In this document: one piece after another, positions 1 to 6,390 of the stretch | Layout: each line of letters begins with the position of its first letter | Numbering within the stretch: position 1 is the first letter of the stretch | Translations under genes and position numbers: made by a program | Origin: Bacteroidota bacterium | Lineage (GTDB): Bacteria > Bacteroidota > Bacteroidia > Chitinophagales > Chitinophagaceae | Direction: 5' to 3' | NCBI GenBank assembly: GCA_023386395.1 | Contig: JAEWJV010000644.1 | Span: 1 to 19,006 of the forward strand | DNA length: 19,006 nt | The notes under the pieces: generated by a model | Database searches by the model: none | Told to the model about the DNA's origin: nothing | The model's input: the letters and a program-made list of their open reading frames with translations, nothing else

Positions 1-236
1 ATGTTAAGTGGTTTGCCACCTCCCATGCTTTGCGTAAGCTTTATTAATTGCTGTTGGCTATTTCCCTTAAACCGTTCGAAAGCAGTTTTAAAAAGAACTG
101 ACATTCCCTGTGTTTTGTAGTTCGTGACAAAAAACAAGGCAGGATCTACACGACCCTCAAGCATATCAGTTATATCCTGAACATCTACATCCTTTTCAAA
201 GTTTCGAGGAGTGCAAAGATTTTTGAGTGTATTCAT
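1..236 (-). CDS. DUF499-family ATPase, N-terminal fragment (cut by window edge)
   Basis: Reading from ATG at 236 toward position 1 gives 78 codons that stay open to the edge. The peptide begins MNTLKNLCTPRN, continues with DITDMLEGRVDPALFF and the block GMSVLFKTAFERF, and ends KLTQSMGGGKPLN. This order (a GM..L...F.RF block followed by a KLTQ-[SA]-MGGGK P-loop) is how I remember the start of DUF499 ATPases, large proteins found with DUF1156 methyltransferases and HerA-like helicases in anti-phage gene sets. The family P-loop normally reads GGGKTH; here the Thr is Pro and the His is Leu, removing the hydroxyl residue that helps bind Mg-ATP. The gene starts inside the last codon of the upstream regulator pseudogene (TGATG), so the two were one translationally coupled unit. 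Function in defence is inferred from the family; only the N-terminus is visible. Confidence 0.72.
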   Translation of the reverse strand, partial: MNTLKNLCTPRNFEKDVDVQDITDMLEGRVDPALFFVTNYKTQGMSVLFKTAFERFKGNSQQQLIKLTQSMGGGKPLN

Positions 237-540
237 CAATAATACTTTGATTGTTTTGGTTTAAATTCATTGATTAAATTATCAATTGCCTGCATAGCTA
301 ATTTTTTTATTTTAATTAAATCATACATTTGACAGCAAGCCACAGTGCAACAAGTTTGTCAGAAGAAGTGAAAAGCAATTTTGCCAACTTCTTTATCTGT
401 TAGCGTTTTACTCGCCTTTCATCTCTATCGACTTTACTGCGCATTGGTGGATCAATTCCCAATGGACTTGCTACCTGTTTTTGAAGCAAATTATTTTCTG
501 TTCTCAACTGTTTTATCTTTTCTCCAAATAGGTTTGCCAT
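236..540 (-). pseudogene. XRE-type helix-turn-helix regulator, broken by a nonsense codon and a frameshift
   Basis: From ATG at 540 the frame reads MANLFGEKIKQLRTENNLLQ and on through KQVAS..IDPPM.SKVDRDERRVKR (46 residues), a typical XRE HTH fold with a 'FGEKIKQLR' first helix. It then meets TAA at 402-400. The same frame continues after the stop as QIKKLAKLLFTSSDKLVALWLAVK, which is the normal family continuation, so the TAA most likely replaced GAA (Glu). Near position 327 one base appears lost: in the next frame the protein resumes as VYDLIKIKKLAMQAIDNL and ends at a TGA that overlaps the ATG of the DUF499 gene by one base. Restored, it would be about 100 residues, the usual size for such regulators beside restriction or defence genes in Bacteroidota. 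It probably controlled the downstream defence genes. Sequencing error is possible for one lesion, less so for both. Confidence 0.82.
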
Positions 541-587
541 TGTCTTTAATTTTATAAACATTTAGATCTTTACATATCATTAATTTT

Positions 588-601
588 TTGACTTGTCAAG
601 T
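588..601. promoter_or_regulatory. Candidate operator for the XRE regulator (overlapping inverted repeats)
   Basis: Two overlapping perfect inverted repeats lie here: ACTTG-T-CAAGT (591-601) and TTGAC-TT-GTCAA (588-599). They lie just downstream of the candidate -7 element at 607-614, about where transcription would start, 48 bases upstream of the regulator's ATG. The arrangement resembles controller-protein boxes of restriction-modification systems, where a small XRE protein represses or times its own promoter. The match to any specific operator consensus is my inference. Confidence 0.4.
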
Positions 602-606
602 ATCAA

Positions 607-638
607 CAAATATAAGCTAACAGGTTTAGCAAGGGAAA
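607..638 (-). promoter_or_regulatory. Candidate Bacteroidota-type promoter for regulator/DUF499 operon
   Basis: On the minus strand 614-607 reads TATATTTG, a full match to the Bacteroidota -7 consensus TAnnTTTG. About 20 bases upstream (638-635) the minus strand reads TTTC, one base off the -33 consensus TTTG. Transcription would start near 600 and run into the regulator pseudogene at 540. The 10-base repeats at 629-653 overlap the -33 region. Confidence 0.4.
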
Positions 639-688
639 GCAAGAGAAAGCAAATTATTCACAAGTATATAAATAAGGATTTAAGGATT
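629..688. repeat. Short tandem direct repeats upstream of the regulator pseudogene
   Basis: A 10-base unit occurs twice in tandem with a partial third copy: GCAAGGGAAA (629-638), GCAAGAGAAA (639-648), then GCAAAT. Further on an 8-base unit TAAGGATT is repeated exactly in tandem (673-680, 681-688). They lie in the roughly 200-base gap between the DUF3987-type gene and the regulator pseudogene. They could be protein-binding sites over the promoter or iteron-like sites serving the primase-like gene; the sequence does not decide. Nothing else gene-like is visible in 541-744. Confidence 0.5.
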
Positions 689-744
689 TGAGGAAATGAC
701 AAATAATATTTTCCCTGTTTCCTGAACATCCTAAAAAGCAAAAC

Positions 745-2967
745 TCAGGAATCAGGCTTTGCTTTGGCTGGGTTTATATATTGATCCTGCCCATGTTTAT
801 TAAGCAAACCGGCTTTCACAAATTCTGTTATATAACCCTGCGCCGTTTTATCAGGTATTCCTAATTTATCTGCTTCAGATAAATAAGTTTGCCGATTGAA
901 TGTATAAGGTAATGCGTTAAGAAAACGTTCTTTACGATTTTTGGGTTTTGTTTTAATTGGTTCTTCCGGCAAATCAGAATATACTTTAGCTGCATGCTTA
1001 ACCAATAGCTTTATCATTTTCAACGCACTTTCAAAATCATTATTCTCACAAATAAGTTGATTAGATAATTCACCTGTTTCCAAAATTCTTAAAACAGAAA
1101 TTACCATCATCATGCGAAACGCTATAAGACCTGAGCGGCGAATTGTGCCGACATAATCAATTCCCTTTAAACTAATATACATTGTTTGCGCTTCGGCAAA
1201 GTATTGGTTGAAAAGATTTTCCTGTTCTGATGTAAGTGTAAAAACAATTTCAGGTTGATTATTCAACGCCTGGTATAACGTATAAAATTCAGATGCAAGA
1301 TTTGCAAAGTATTCATCCAAGCCTTTATTCGCATTGTTTTCAAAAACGTTTTTCCAAACATCCTGAATGTTCATTACATAAAACATGAAACGACTGAACA
1401 AACCGTTTTCAGCATTAGGAATTAAGCTGCTTATTTGTTTTGGCGTTCCTGAAAGTAAAGCAGAAAGACAAGGACGTTCTATTTCCACATACTCTCTATC
1501 TGTTCTGCGATAATAAGTAATCGGTTCGTGTTGGAAAGCATTACGAAAGCCATGACTGTAATTTCCATAATCGCTTTTAAATGCCTGTGACATTGTATCG
1601 CCTTCCGCTTCGAAAATGAAACCCTTTCCACCACTATCATTTAATAATTGAAAAAAGCCTGTACTACTATTGTTCGCAGGAATGAACAGCATTTTTTCCG
1701 GTGGTTTAACTGGCTTTTCAAGATTGGAATCTTTTCCTTTTTTGCTATTATAATCGAGCATTTGAGCATCATATTCTTTTTTAAGTGCGTTTGCCTGTGT
1801 TCTCATTGCTTTATGAATTGGAGCAACTAACTGGCGGCAATGTATTAGCCTGCCTTTTCCTGCAGAAGCCTGCGCCGTAATAAAAAGATACAAGTTTGCA
1901 TTTACTTTTTTGCTATCGTAATAACCAATGAGATTAGGCAGACAAGAACTTAATGCAACAATGGAACCTAATAAAAGTATATCACGTTCTTCTTTTGAGG
2001 TTGCAATCTTTACTATTCTTTGAAGGAAGTCGGGAAGCGCAGGAAATATTTCATCCGGTAACGTTGATAGATCATTTTGCGTGGGCAAATAATATTCTAA
2101 TGTCGACGAAGTGTACACGGCATGTTCATTAATATGATGCATATATGCACTACGAACTGTTGTTTTAATTTCATTTTCCGATAAATTAAATTGCTGTGAT
2201 GCCAGAGCAATTGTATCAGCTTCCGGGATGCCTGCCCTGTTGCAATTAGATGCCAACAGGTAGATATAGTTATTCCTGTTGTGCAATGTGTATTCAGATT
2301 TTTGATTAGTGAATTTGATTTGCATTTCAAAGGCTAAAACAAACTTGTTTGATTCTTCGGTTTGATGATCTTCATTTTTTGAAAGCATTGTTGTTACACT
2401 TTCCTTTTGAAGTATTCCATCAATAATTATCGGAAACTTTTCATTATTGATAGTACGATAAGCATCAGGATCGTAAGAAACAAAGCAAAGCCTTGTAATA
2501 TCTTTACCTGAACGGTCAACAATTAATCCTAATTGTTGTTCATAATAGTCTGCCACCTGTTTATATGCCTGTTCATGAAACTCTTGTGTACTTGTTATTT
2601 CAACAAGGATTTTTAAGCCATTAATTGGACTGCGAAAGCAACTAAACGTATAAGGTATTGCTATCACTTTCATAAATGCCGTGTTGATTTCGCCAGGTGT
2701 AAGATTATCCAAATCGAGAATTACAAACTGGCTATACATATCTAAGCATTCCTTTGTGCGACCGCCTATAAAAGTTGCCGATGGAGTAAAGGCTAAAAGT
2801 TTTCTTTTAAGTTTATCAGCTTCATCGTTCTTTCCTTCTGCTGCCAATGCTCTTATTTTTTCAATCTCATTTTTATACTTGCCTTCCTTAATATCTTTTG
2901 TGATAAGAATTAATGACCTGTTTTCTACCGGCGTACTGTAGCCGGTAAATATTGTTGCGGATGCCAT
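745..2967 (-). CDS. VirE N-domain / DUF3987 primase-helicase-like protein of mobile elements
   Basis: This 740-residue protein has two recognisable parts. The first (about residues 5-180) resembles the VirE_N/BT4734-like domain, a primase-polymerase-type fold, with an acidic VILDLDN motif (83-88) and a SP..GLKILVE block (113-123). The second (about 300-650) resembles DUF3987, with a degenerate P-loop AQASAGKGRL (365-374) and a Walker-B-like IFEAEGD near 460. The last 60 residues look like a winged helix (RKERFLNALP...YINP). Such proteins are regular residents of Bacteroidota islands and are thought to take part in element replication or priming; the activity is inferred. It follows the two small HTH genes with a 31-base gap and probably belongs to their transcript. 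The ATG at 2967 fits the family N-terminus. Confidence 0.8.
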   Translation of the reverse strand: MASATIFTGYSTPVENRSLILITKDIKEGKYKNEIEKIRALAAEGKNDEADKLKRKLLAFTPSATFIGGRTKECLDMYSQFVILDLDNLTPGEINTAFMKVIAIPYTFSCFRSPINGLKILVEITSTQEFHEQAYKQVADYYEQQLGLIVDRSGKDITRLCFVSYDPDAYRTINNEKFPIIIDGILQKESVTTMLSKNEDHQTEESNKFVLAFEMQIKFTNQKSEYTLHNRNNYIYLLASNCNRAGIPEADTIALASQQFNLSENEIKTTVRSAYMHHINEHAVYTSSTLEYYLPTQNDLSTLPDEIFPALPDFLQRIVKIATSKEERDILLLGSIVALSSCLPNLIGYYDSKKVNANLYLFITAQASAGKGRLIHCRQLVAPIHKAMRTQANALKKEYDAQMLDYNSKKGKDSNLEKPVKPPEKMLFIPANNSSTGFFQLLNDSGGKGFIFEAEGDTMSQAFKSDYGNYSHGFRNAFQHEPITYYRRTDREYVEIERPCLSALLSGTPKQISSLIPNAENGLFSRFMFYVMNIQDVWKNVFENNANKGLDEYFANLASEFYTLYQALNNQPEIVFTLTSEQENLFNQYFAEAQTMYISLKGIDYVGTIRRSGLIAFRMMMVISVLRILETGELSNQLICENNDFESALKMIKLLVKHAAKVYSDLPEEPIKTKPKNRKERFLNALPYTFNRQTYLSEADKLGIPDKTAQGYITEFVKAGLLNKHGQDQYINPAKAKPDS

Positions 2968-2998
2968 TTTAAGCGTTTAAATATTACGGAATAGAAGC

Positions 2999-3274
2999 TT
3001 AGTTTTTTGCTTCGGTTCTGTTCTTTTGCAGGAGTTGCATAATGTCGCCCATACGGTAATAAATTTTATTACCGATCTGTGAGAATGCAATCAGTTTCTG
3101 GTCGCGCCATGTTTGAGCGGAACGTTTACTGATATTCATAATTTGCAAGAACTCCTGGTTGTCGACAAACACATCCTGCGGATTGTTTTGTTTTGTTTTA
3201 AGCATCGCTTCCATGCGTGTAAGCCGCTGCCTAATTGCCTGGTAAGCCTCTTCTGAAAAGATGATGTGTGCCAT
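2999..3274 (-). CDS. Small MerR-like HTH (HTH_17) protein of the island
   Basis: A 91-residue protein with a helical, probably coiled N-terminus (to about 35) followed by a winged HTH of the excisionase/HTH_17 type: DNQEFLQIMNISKRSAQTWRD, then a wing GNKIYYRMGDIMQLLQK. The IYY(R)..DI pattern after the recognition helix is typical of this family. It starts one base after the stop codon of the preceding HTH gene (TAA-C-ATG), so the two are co-translated. Likely role: DNA binding for element control, excision or replication. The specific function is unknown. Confidence 0.75.
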   Translation of the reverse strand: MAHIIFSEEAYQAIRQRLTRMEAMLKTKQNNPQDVFVDNQEFLQIMNISKRSAQTWRDQKLIAFSQIGNKIYYRMGDIMQLLQKNRTEAKN

Positions 3275-3275
3275 G

Positions 3276-3569
3276 TTACACCCTCGCTTTTTTGATGATG
3301 TAATTGGTTGCCTGTTTTTCTATTTCATCGATCGTGGTTTGCCGGTTGCGTTGCAGCCATGCATCGATTTCGTGCCGATTGAAATAAAGCTTCTTACCCT
3401 GCGGGCAGAAATGAGGGATCTGTCTTGTACTGGTTAGCTTGTACAAATGTGAGTGTGATAGCTCCAGATAAGCACATGCTTCATTGAAATTGAGCACATC
3501 TTTCTGTACTAAATTTTGGCTTTGTATAAGTCTTTCGATTTTATCGAGACGTTCTAATATTTCGTCCAT
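3276..3569 (-). CDS. Small MerR-like HTH (HTH_17, excisionase-type) protein of the island
   Basis: A 97-residue protein: an N-terminal coiled stretch (MDEILERLDKIERLIQ), then a classic HTH_17 domain, LNFNEACAYLELSHSHLYKL followed by IPHFCPQGKKLYFNRHEIDAWL. This is the pattern of excisionase-like DNA-binding proteins in Bacteroides conjugative and mobilisable elements. It is the first gene of a probable unit with the next HTH gene and the DUF3987-type gene. An 18-base perfect palindrome lies 30 bases upstream of its ATG and is a natural candidate for its own operator. Whether it acts as a directionality factor or transcription factor cannot be told from sequence. Confidence 0.78.
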   Translation of the reverse strand: MDEILERLDKIERLIQSQNLVQKDVLNFNEACAYLELSHSHLYKLTSTRQIPHFCPQGKKLYFNRHEIDAWLQRNRQTTIDEIEKQATNYIIKKARV

Positions 3570-3598
3570 TTTTAAACGATTTTAAAAGTTATAAAATG

Positions 3599-3633
3599 GA
3601 CTTTAGCGCTAAAGTCAACTTCGATTACCGAAG
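3599..3633. promoter_or_regulatory. 18-base perfect palindrome plus a second inverted repeat, candidate operator
   Basis: GACTTTAGCGCTAAAGTC (3599-3616) is a perfect 18-base palindrome, and three bases further CTTCG-attac-CGAAG (3619-3633) forms a second inverted repeat. They sit 30-64 bases upstream of the first small HTH gene, in the 205-base gap 3570-3774, where a dimeric regulator would bind to control that operon. The palindrome has no spacer, so it is better explained as a dimer site than as an RNA hairpin. Confidence 0.5.
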
Positions 3634-3727
3634 CTGGCTGCAAGATGAAGAGAAGTAATTGGTAGTGCTGCTTTGGTATTTTTTAATTGGCTAAAATGCT
3701 TATGCAGTAAGGGTTTTATTAATTTGT

Positions 3728-3765
3728 TGGTATTTTGGTTTGGTATAAACTGGTGAAAATACCAG
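3728..3765 (-). terminator. Hairpin after the integrase operon (possible weak terminator)
   Basis: TGGTATTTT (3728-3736) pairs with AAAATACCA (3756-3764), and an alternative smaller stem CTGGT/ACCAG (3750-3754, 3761-3765) shares its right arm. The structure begins ten bases after the stop codon of the 332-residue gene, where a terminator would be expected. There is no clear U-run after it on the minus-strand transcript, so intrinsic termination is doubtful. Confidence 0.3.
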
Positions 3766-3774
3766 CATTGAGAA

Positions 3775-4773
3775 CTAAATAATCAAGGTTAACCAAAGTT
3801 TTGTTTGAATATATTTCTCTAATAATTTGCTATTATTAAAATTTCTGAACTCTCTATCAATATTTGCTGAATAGCGATTGTTTAAAAATTTGCGTATATG
3901 TAAATCGGCAATTTTTTTTCTACCGGGAAAATAATAATCGTTGAAATATTTCTTTTTTATCAATATTTGATACGCAGCTGCTAACTCTAACACCTGACCA
4001 TGCCTTTTGCTAAATTTATATTGTTGATTTATTAATTCCTGATGGAATAATTCGGTTTCAAATACCGAGAACTTATCTGGTGTCTTTATTACATCCGAAT
4101 ATTTCAAAATACCTTTTGGAACAACACCAAAATCAGCTCTTATAGGTTGAAATTTAATTTCATCCTGAATTATTAATGGTTGTTTAGCTTTAGGGAAGTT
4201 GTAATTAGCAGCAGGAACAATAAAAGATTTGTCTGGTGAAGGTTCGCCAAAATAGAGTTTATGAATATCTTCTTCATTAAGCATGTCTTCTTTAACATAA
4301 GCAGGAAAGCTGTTCTGAAGTTCTAAATACAAGCGTATCAACTGATATTTTAGATTTTGGATAATGTAAGTGTTATCTAAATGTTCTTGTTGTTGATTCT
4401 TATCGTTGATGTCAGTAAGGAAGAAATTATTCTTCTTTATTACCGTTTCTGTCTGCGTTAATTTGTCTTTGAGTTTTTTATATAGCGTTGTGTTTACCCA
4501 AAACTTTTTTTCATTGTCATTTGATGCCTGGTTAATTAAACTGTGGATGTTGTTTATATAACGGTTGGCTTCATTGTTAAGCAGTGTACAATAATACTTT
4601 TGTTTTGCTGTCAGTGGTTTTGGAAATACTAATTCATAAATGGGTTGTTGCGCTAAATTTTCTTGTGGCAGTTCATGCAATAACTGCCGGAACTTTTGCT
4701 CGCTGGTTGTGTTATCTAACCATGGGCGGTTTATAAATAGTAGATTATGATATAATTCTAAGTCGTTATTCAT
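3775..4773 (-). CDS. Protein of unknown function coupled to the integrase
   Basis: This is a 332-residue, Lys/Asn/Gln-rich, mostly helical, soluble-looking protein without signal peptide or membrane segments. I do not recognise it firmly. Its C-terminus (from about 255: HGQVLELAAAYQILIKKKYF, then ...KIADLHIRKFLNNRYSANIDREF...) has the layout of the C-terminal region of RteC-like proteins of Bacteroides conjugative transposons, namely a helix pair, an HTH-like segment and a 'nI...f..f' helix; RteC promotes excision gene expression. That similarity is only suggestive. Its ATG overlaps the integrase TGA by four bases (ATGA), indicating obligate co-translation and a job linked to recombination or its control. 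AT-rich codon use matches the rest of the island. Confidence 0.7.
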   Translation of the reverse strand: MNNDLELYHNLLFINRPWLDNTTSEQKFRQLLHELPQENLAQQPIYELVFPKPLTAKQKYYCTLLNNEANRYINNIHSLINQASNDNEKKFWVNTTLYKKLKDKLTQTETVIKKNNFFLTDINDKNQQQEHLDNTYIIQNLKYQLIRLYLELQNSFPAYVKEDMLNEEDIHKLYFGEPSPDKSFIVPAANYNFPKAKQPLIIQDEIKFQPIRADFGVVPKGILKYSDVIKTPDKFSVFETELFHQELINQQYKFSKRHGQVLELAAAYQILIKKKYFNDYYFPGRKKIADLHIRKFLNNRYSANIDREFRNFNNSKLLEKYIQTKLWLTLII

Positions 4774-5873
4774 AGCTCTAACTGAATACGATTAGCCGCT
4801 TCCTGTTTCTTCTTATCAATCACTTTTGCATAAACTTCTGTTGTTTTTAAATGCCTGTGCCCTAACATTTTTGAAACGGTGTAAATATCAGTTCCTAAAT
4901 TTAATTGAAGTGTTGCATATGTGTGTCTTGCACAATGGAAAGTAATATGTTTTGTAATGCCTGCTTTCATTACCCACTCTCTTAATTTTAAATTATTCCA
5001 TGCACTATATTTTAAATCTTCAAAAATTCCTTCTTCCGGTTTACCTCTTTTTCCTAATAAATCATAAGCCTGTTTTGATATAGGCAATGTTTCTGCACCT
5101 TTTGTTTTCTTCTGCCTGAACCTTATATAATAACTATCGCCTGAACTTTGTATTTCTGACCAAACTAATTTTTTAATATCTGACCATCTTAACCCGGTTA
5201 ATGCTGAAAAGATAAACGCTTGTTTTAAAATAGGAAGTTCACATTCTACTTTAGCTGCCGCTTGCAGTTCTTCAAAAGTTAAGAACTCCCTGTTTGGATC
5301 ATCAGGCTTTATACAATCTACCTGGTTTGCTGGATTAGTTGAAATAATGCCTGCTTTCACAGCTTCTTTTAGCGCTGCAGTTACTTTGCCGTAATAAGAG
5401 GACTGCGAATTTTGTAAAAGCGGCTTTTTGTTTTTTGTCTTAGCTGTATGCTTTAAATAATATTTAAAATCTTCAAGCCAGGTTTTATCAATCTCTTTGA
5501 AAGTAATATCAAACTTTGCAAACTCTTGCAAATGCTTTAATGTGCTGCTCCAATTTCCCCAATTGCCTTCGCTATCTTTTCTTTTTTCCGTAAGCATTTC
5601 AAAGTAAGCAAGAAAACTGGCTTTCGTTTTTTCTGTATCTCTGAAACCAAATTCTTCATTCTTAATTTGAAGATGGCGCTTTGATTTTACAGCTTCCGCT
5701 AAAGCCAAAGTATCATCATTATGTTTTTTTTGCTCCTTGGTGAGCTTACCTTTTTCAGGTGTTGGAATCAAGTACATTTTTAAGTATTCATACTTGCGTT
5801 TTCCATCTTCGTAGTAATCGAGATAAAGGCTGATCTTATCGCCTTTCTGACGTTGTCTAAGCGTTACATTCAT
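4770..5873 (-). CDS. Tyrosine recombinase / integrase
   Basis: A 367-residue integrase that would catalyse integration and excision of the island by strand exchange at att sites. The N-terminal arm-binding region (1-70) is followed by a SAM-like core-binding domain (about 85-180) and the catalytic domain (about 195-350). All expected catalytic residues are visible: Arg229 in TGLRWSDI, a Lys in the beta-hairpin KKTKG (about 255-258), His313 and Arg316 in HCARH, His339 in LGHRH, and Tyr348 in TTEVYAK. The length and 'phage integrase SAM-like' layout match Bacteroidota element integrases. Its start overlaps the upstream HTH gene stop by ATGA and its stop overlaps the next gene the same way, so three proteins come from one coupled message. 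It looks intact and is probably functional. Confidence 0.93.
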   Translation of the reverse strand: MNVTLRQRQKGDKISLYLDYYEDGKRKYEYLKMYLIPTPEKGKLTKEQKKHNDDTLALAEAVKSKRHLQIKNEEFGFRDTEKTKASFLAYFEMLTEKRKDSEGNWGNWSSTLKHLQEFAKFDITFKEIDKTWLEDFKYYLKHTAKTKNKKPLLQNSQSSYYGKVTAALKEAVKAGIISTNPANQVDCIKPDDPNREFLTFEELQAAAKVECELPILKQAFIFSALTGLRWSDIKKLVWSEIQSSGDSYYIRFRQKKTKGAETLPISKQAYDLLGKRGKPEEGIFEDLKYSAWNNLKLREWVMKAGITKHITFHCARHTYATLQLNLGTDIYTVSKMLGHRHLKTTEVYAKVIDKKKQEAANRIQLEL

Positions 5874-6235
5874 ATAATTGAAGTATTAAAGAGGTTATCG
5901 ATTGCCTTGCGTGAAATGATAGTGCGACTTCCAAGCTTACCGGCTTTTAATTGACCTTTATCAATAAGCCTGTAAATGGTCCATCTGCTGGCACCCAAAA
6001 GCTGGCAGGTTTCATCTATGCTGAGAAAATCTTTTTGAACTACAACGGAATTAAATGCAGTAACAATCTTTTGCTTTTCTTCCTGAATGGCTGTTTTGAT
6101 TTTGACTATTCGCTTACGTTGTTTGTAAGCTCGCTTTGCACAATTATCGCAACAAAATTGTGTAACAGTTGTTTTCGCGGTAAAGCAATTACCGCAAAAG
6201 TTGCAGGTTTTTTCTAAGCGAATATTACTACTCAT
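5870..6235 (-). CDS. Zinc-finger plus HTH_17 DNA-binding protein (excisionase-like)
   Basis: A 121-residue protein from ATG at 6235. It opens MSSNIRLEKT, then has a Cys4 zinc-binding module (Cys11, Cys14, Cys28/29, Cys32 in CNFCG...CCDNCAKR), a basic linker, and a C-terminal HTH_17 domain (FLSIDETCQLLGASRWTIYR, then ...GSRTIISRKAIDNLF). This architecture recurs directly upstream of integrase genes in Bacteroidota elements and suggests an excisionase/directionality factor or regulator. A longer reading frame reaches 6346, but the extra 37 codons fall in repeat-rich, probably non-coding DNA and do not look like the family; the MSSNIR start is the better one. Its TGA overlaps the integrase ATG (ATGA). 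Confidence 0.82.
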   Translation of the reverse strand: MSSNIRLEKTCNFCGNCFTAKTTVTQFCCDNCAKRAYKQRKRIVKIKTAIQEEKQKIVTAFNSVVVQKDFLSIDETCQLLGASRWTIYRLIDKGQLKAGKLGSRTIISRKAIDNLFNTSII

Positions 6236-6237
6236 AA

Positions 6238-6390
6238 ATGTTGCCTTGTGTAGCTGGATGTAGCTGCTTGTTGCTGTGTGTAGCATCTTTTCTCCTTCAT
6301 CGCCTTTTTGTTGGCGGGCAACAAATTTGGCTACTGTGGGCAACAATCAGGCAACGAATATAACTAAAAAAGTAGTGATTGGCAACAAAT
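6238..6390. repeat. GGCAAC direct repeats at the integrase end (candidate arm-type sites)
   Basis: Four same-direction copies of a GGCAACAAAT-like unit lie at 6317-6326, 6339-6348 (GGCAACAATC), 6350-6359 (GGCAACGAAT) and 6381-6390. An opposite-direction copy ATGTTGCC occurs at 6238-6245. The first direct copy is also half of an inverted repeat, TTTGTTG/CAACAAA (6307-6325). Tyrosine integrases of this type bind short direct repeats (arm sites) flanking the crossover core, and these copies lie between the integrase operon and mnmE, exactly where attL/attR arm sites belong. Confidence 0.55.
6249..6288. repeat. Helically phased 10-base tandem array upstream of the HTH-integrase operon
   Basis: The hexamer TGTAGC recurs at exact 10-base steps: 6249, 6259, 6269 (TGTTGC, one change) and 6279. 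The spacing puts all four copies on one face of the helix, which is the usual sign of cooperative protein binding, for example by a small MerR/Xis-type protein. It lies 14-53 bases upstream of the zinc-finger/HTH gene start, so it could serve both as an excisionase-binding array and as the operator of the operon. Confidence 0.6.

Noticed and set aside
629..688. Replication origin iterons or a CRISPR array
   Set aside because: Only two to three copies of 8-10-base units with no spacers; too little for either. Left as short direct repeats.
6236..6346. Upstream 37 codons extending the zinc-finger/HTH gene
   Set aside because: They coincide with the phased repeats and GGCAAC repeats, do not resemble the family, and a well-placed ATG (MSSNIR) follows.
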